Positions 62,939 through 64,000 of a stretch of 64,000 nt of DNA are shown one piece after another (within the stretch, counting starts at the first letter, position 1; every line of letters starts with the position of its first letter). The stretch is from Paenibacillus sp. YPG26 (lineage in GTDB: Bacteria > Bacillota > Bacilli > Paenibacillales > Paenibacillaceae). The notes beneath the pieces are model-generated. The model was given only the letters and a program-made list of their open reading frames with translations, was not told the DNA's origin and did no database searches. The DNA lies in NCBI RefSeq assembly GCF_023704175.1, contig NZ_CP084530.1, forward strand, positions 368,501 through 432,500. Reading direction: 5' to 3'. The translations under genes were made by a program, and so were the position numbers.

Positions 62939-64000
62939 TTATTGTTTCTTTGATGAACTACTGCCCCCGTCTGCCAATTCGACAAGCCTCTGGGTGCCTT
63001 CTCTCAATTGCTGCTCATTCAGATAAGAATAGCTGAGGCGTATCCATGATTTGTACTCCTTAAGTGGGTCGCAAATCGCTCCAGGCACAAAGGTGATTGA
63101 TTGCATGATGCACATACTGAGTAAACGTTCAATATCCACCGTTTCCGGAAGCTTCACCCATAAGTTGAATCCACCTGCAGGGGAGTTCCACTCCCAATCG
63201 GTAGCGGACAATTCGTGTTCCGCGATATCCTTGCGGACCATAAGCGCAGTGCGAAGCTTCTCCATATGCTGCTGTAGCCGCTCAGAGAAAAAATAATGCA
63301 GAAAAATTTTCTGATTCACCAAAGGCGTCCCACTGTCCGACAATAATTTGGCTTTTATCAAGTAATTCATGATGGAAGGGCGGCACGCAACGATGGCGAT
63401 ACCGAGACCGGGAGCGATATATTTGCTGAAGCTGCGAAGATAAATGACCCATCCTTCTGTATCGTAAGCAAAAAGAGGCAGTGGCGGCTCTATGCCAAAA
63501 TATATGTCGCGGTATGGATCATCCTCTAATAGCAGACAGTGATACCGCTCGGCAAGCTCAACGAGTCTTTTCCTTTGTTCGGCGGGTACGATATAGCCTG
63601 TTGGACTCTGAAAGGTGGGATTTAGATAAAACAGCCGCGGCTTGTAAGCCTGCATCAGCTTCTCCACCTGCTCCAAATCGTAGCCGTACGGGTGGATCTC
63701 GACTGGAACGATAGTTGCCCCTTGTTTTCTGAATATATCAATCGCGGTGCTGTAGGTAGGACGCTCCAACATAACGACATCCCTAGGCTTGACCAGTGCT
63801 CTGGCAACCAAATCCATGGCCTCCAGCGAACCGCAAGTGATCAACAATTCATCTGCAGACAAGTGAAACCGGTGACAATCGGTAAAGTAACCGCACAACG
63901 CATCCCGCAGCTCTTGGTCTCCTTGCGGAGTAAAGTAGATGCCGAGCATTTTGGGATACAAATCGAACACTTGCTTCACATATTCCGAAAAATAAAGATT
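62939..64000 (-). CDS. PLP-dependent aminotransferase-like protein, probably MocR-type, 5' end outside the window
   Basis: At least 353 codons run off the right edge; the GTG at 63979 is internal to an open frame that continues with NLYFSEYV. Features of aminotransferase class I are LLITCGSLEAMDLVARAL, ERPTYSTAIDIF, LLEDDPYRDIYFG, the PLP Lys in YLRSFSKYIAPGLGIA, and a C-terminal WIRLSYSYLN. The DLYPKMLGIYFTPQGDQELRDALCGYF opening (read as consecutive pieces) is where MocR proteins join their GntR domain to the enzyme fold, so a missing N-terminal HTH is plausible. It could also be a free-standing aminotransferase. Confidence 0.85.
   Translation of the reverse strand, partial: NLYFSEYVKQVFDLYPKMLGIYFTPQGDQELRDALCGYFTDCHRFHLSADELLITCGSLEAMDLVARALVKPRDVVMLERPTYSTAIDIFRKQGATIVPVEIHPYGYDLEQVEKLMQAYKPRLFYLNPTFQSPTGYIVPAEQRKRLVELAERYHCLLLEDDPYRDIYFGIEPPLPLFAYDTEGWVIYLRSFSKYIAPGLGIAIVACRPSIMNYLIKAKLLSDSGTPLVNQKIFLHYFFSERLQQHMEKLRTALMVRKDIAEHELSATDWEWNSPAGGFNLWVKLPETVDIERLLSMCIMQSITFVPGAICDPLKEYKSWIRLSYSYLNEQQLREGTQRLVELADGGSSSSKKQ

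Overview
The window looks like a chromosomal stretch from a Paenibacillus-like Gram-positive spore-former. Pointers are strong GGAGG ribosome binding sites, lipobox and Gram-positive signal peptides, three large SLH-domain surface proteins, a TPP-riboswitch-controlled thiC, and a sulfur-compound operon arranged like the Bacillus subtilis ytm operon. Most genes are GC-rich and tightly packed. Two AT-rich accessory islands interrupt them. This taxonomic placement is inferred from gene content and style, not from a marker comparison.

Region by region. 1-2300: the end of an SLH-anchored serine hydrolase, followed by gene debris (a copy of a helicase 3' end and the last third of a fabF). 2300-5300: AT-rich island with a four-helix membrane protein, a secreted protein of unknown function and an intact IS3-family insertion sequence. 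5500-10180: a UvrD/PcrA-type helicase with a C-terminal zinc ribbon, then thiC with its TPP riboswitch. 10200-14718: a 1426-residue secreted M4 metalloprotease with SLH anchors. 14900-19030: second AT-rich island with a small secreted protein, a VanZ-like protein and an ABC ATPase plus FtsX-type permease. It is closed by a decayed copy of the protease 3' end. 20000-26300: a zinc-finger/DUF2087/GIY-YIG protein, an isochorismatase-family hydrolase, a pentapeptide-repeat protein and a thioredoxin-SNF2 pair. 26600-33200: a UPF0060 (YnfA) remnant, a 1431-residue repeat-rich SLH protein and a TPM/LemA pair. 33400-38000: a kinase-fold/glycosyltransferase pair, a hexanucleotide repeat, a 48-residue Fur-boxed protein, a formate/nitrite-type channel and a flavin-barrel protein.

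38300-44850 is an eight-gene operon-like run: binding lipoprotein, two permeases, ATPase, luciferase-like monooxygenase, M20 amidohydrolase and SolA-like oxidase. It probably imports and strips sulfur- or N-modified amino acids. 45100-48500: a PAS-GGDEF-EAL protein and two unknowns. 48800-52640: two sugar-phosphate-isomerase-like proteins, a Gfo/Idh/MocA dehydrogenase and a divergent AraC regulator, a typical small carbohydrate catabolic unit. 52780-56150: a lipoprotein, a PRK06851-type P-loop protein and a phytase-like secreted esterase. 56400-64000: three regulator-centred modules, each with a visible candidate operator: MarR/flavoprotein, MocR/GNAT and TetR/MFS. The window ends in a truncated PLP aminotransferase-like gene.

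The most interesting signals are: (1) two accessory islands each bounded by a direct repeat of the 3' end of the neighbouring core gene; (2) the secreted-protein/VanZ/ABC cassette, a candidate antimicrobial or self-protection system; (3) a 48-residue protein behind a near-consensus Fur box; (4) matching MarR palindromes next to a cysteine-rich regulator and a cysteine-tailed flavoprotein; (5) two genes of one operon whose best Shine-Dalgarno-supported starts are AUU and AUC. No rRNA, tRNA or CRISPR array was seen.
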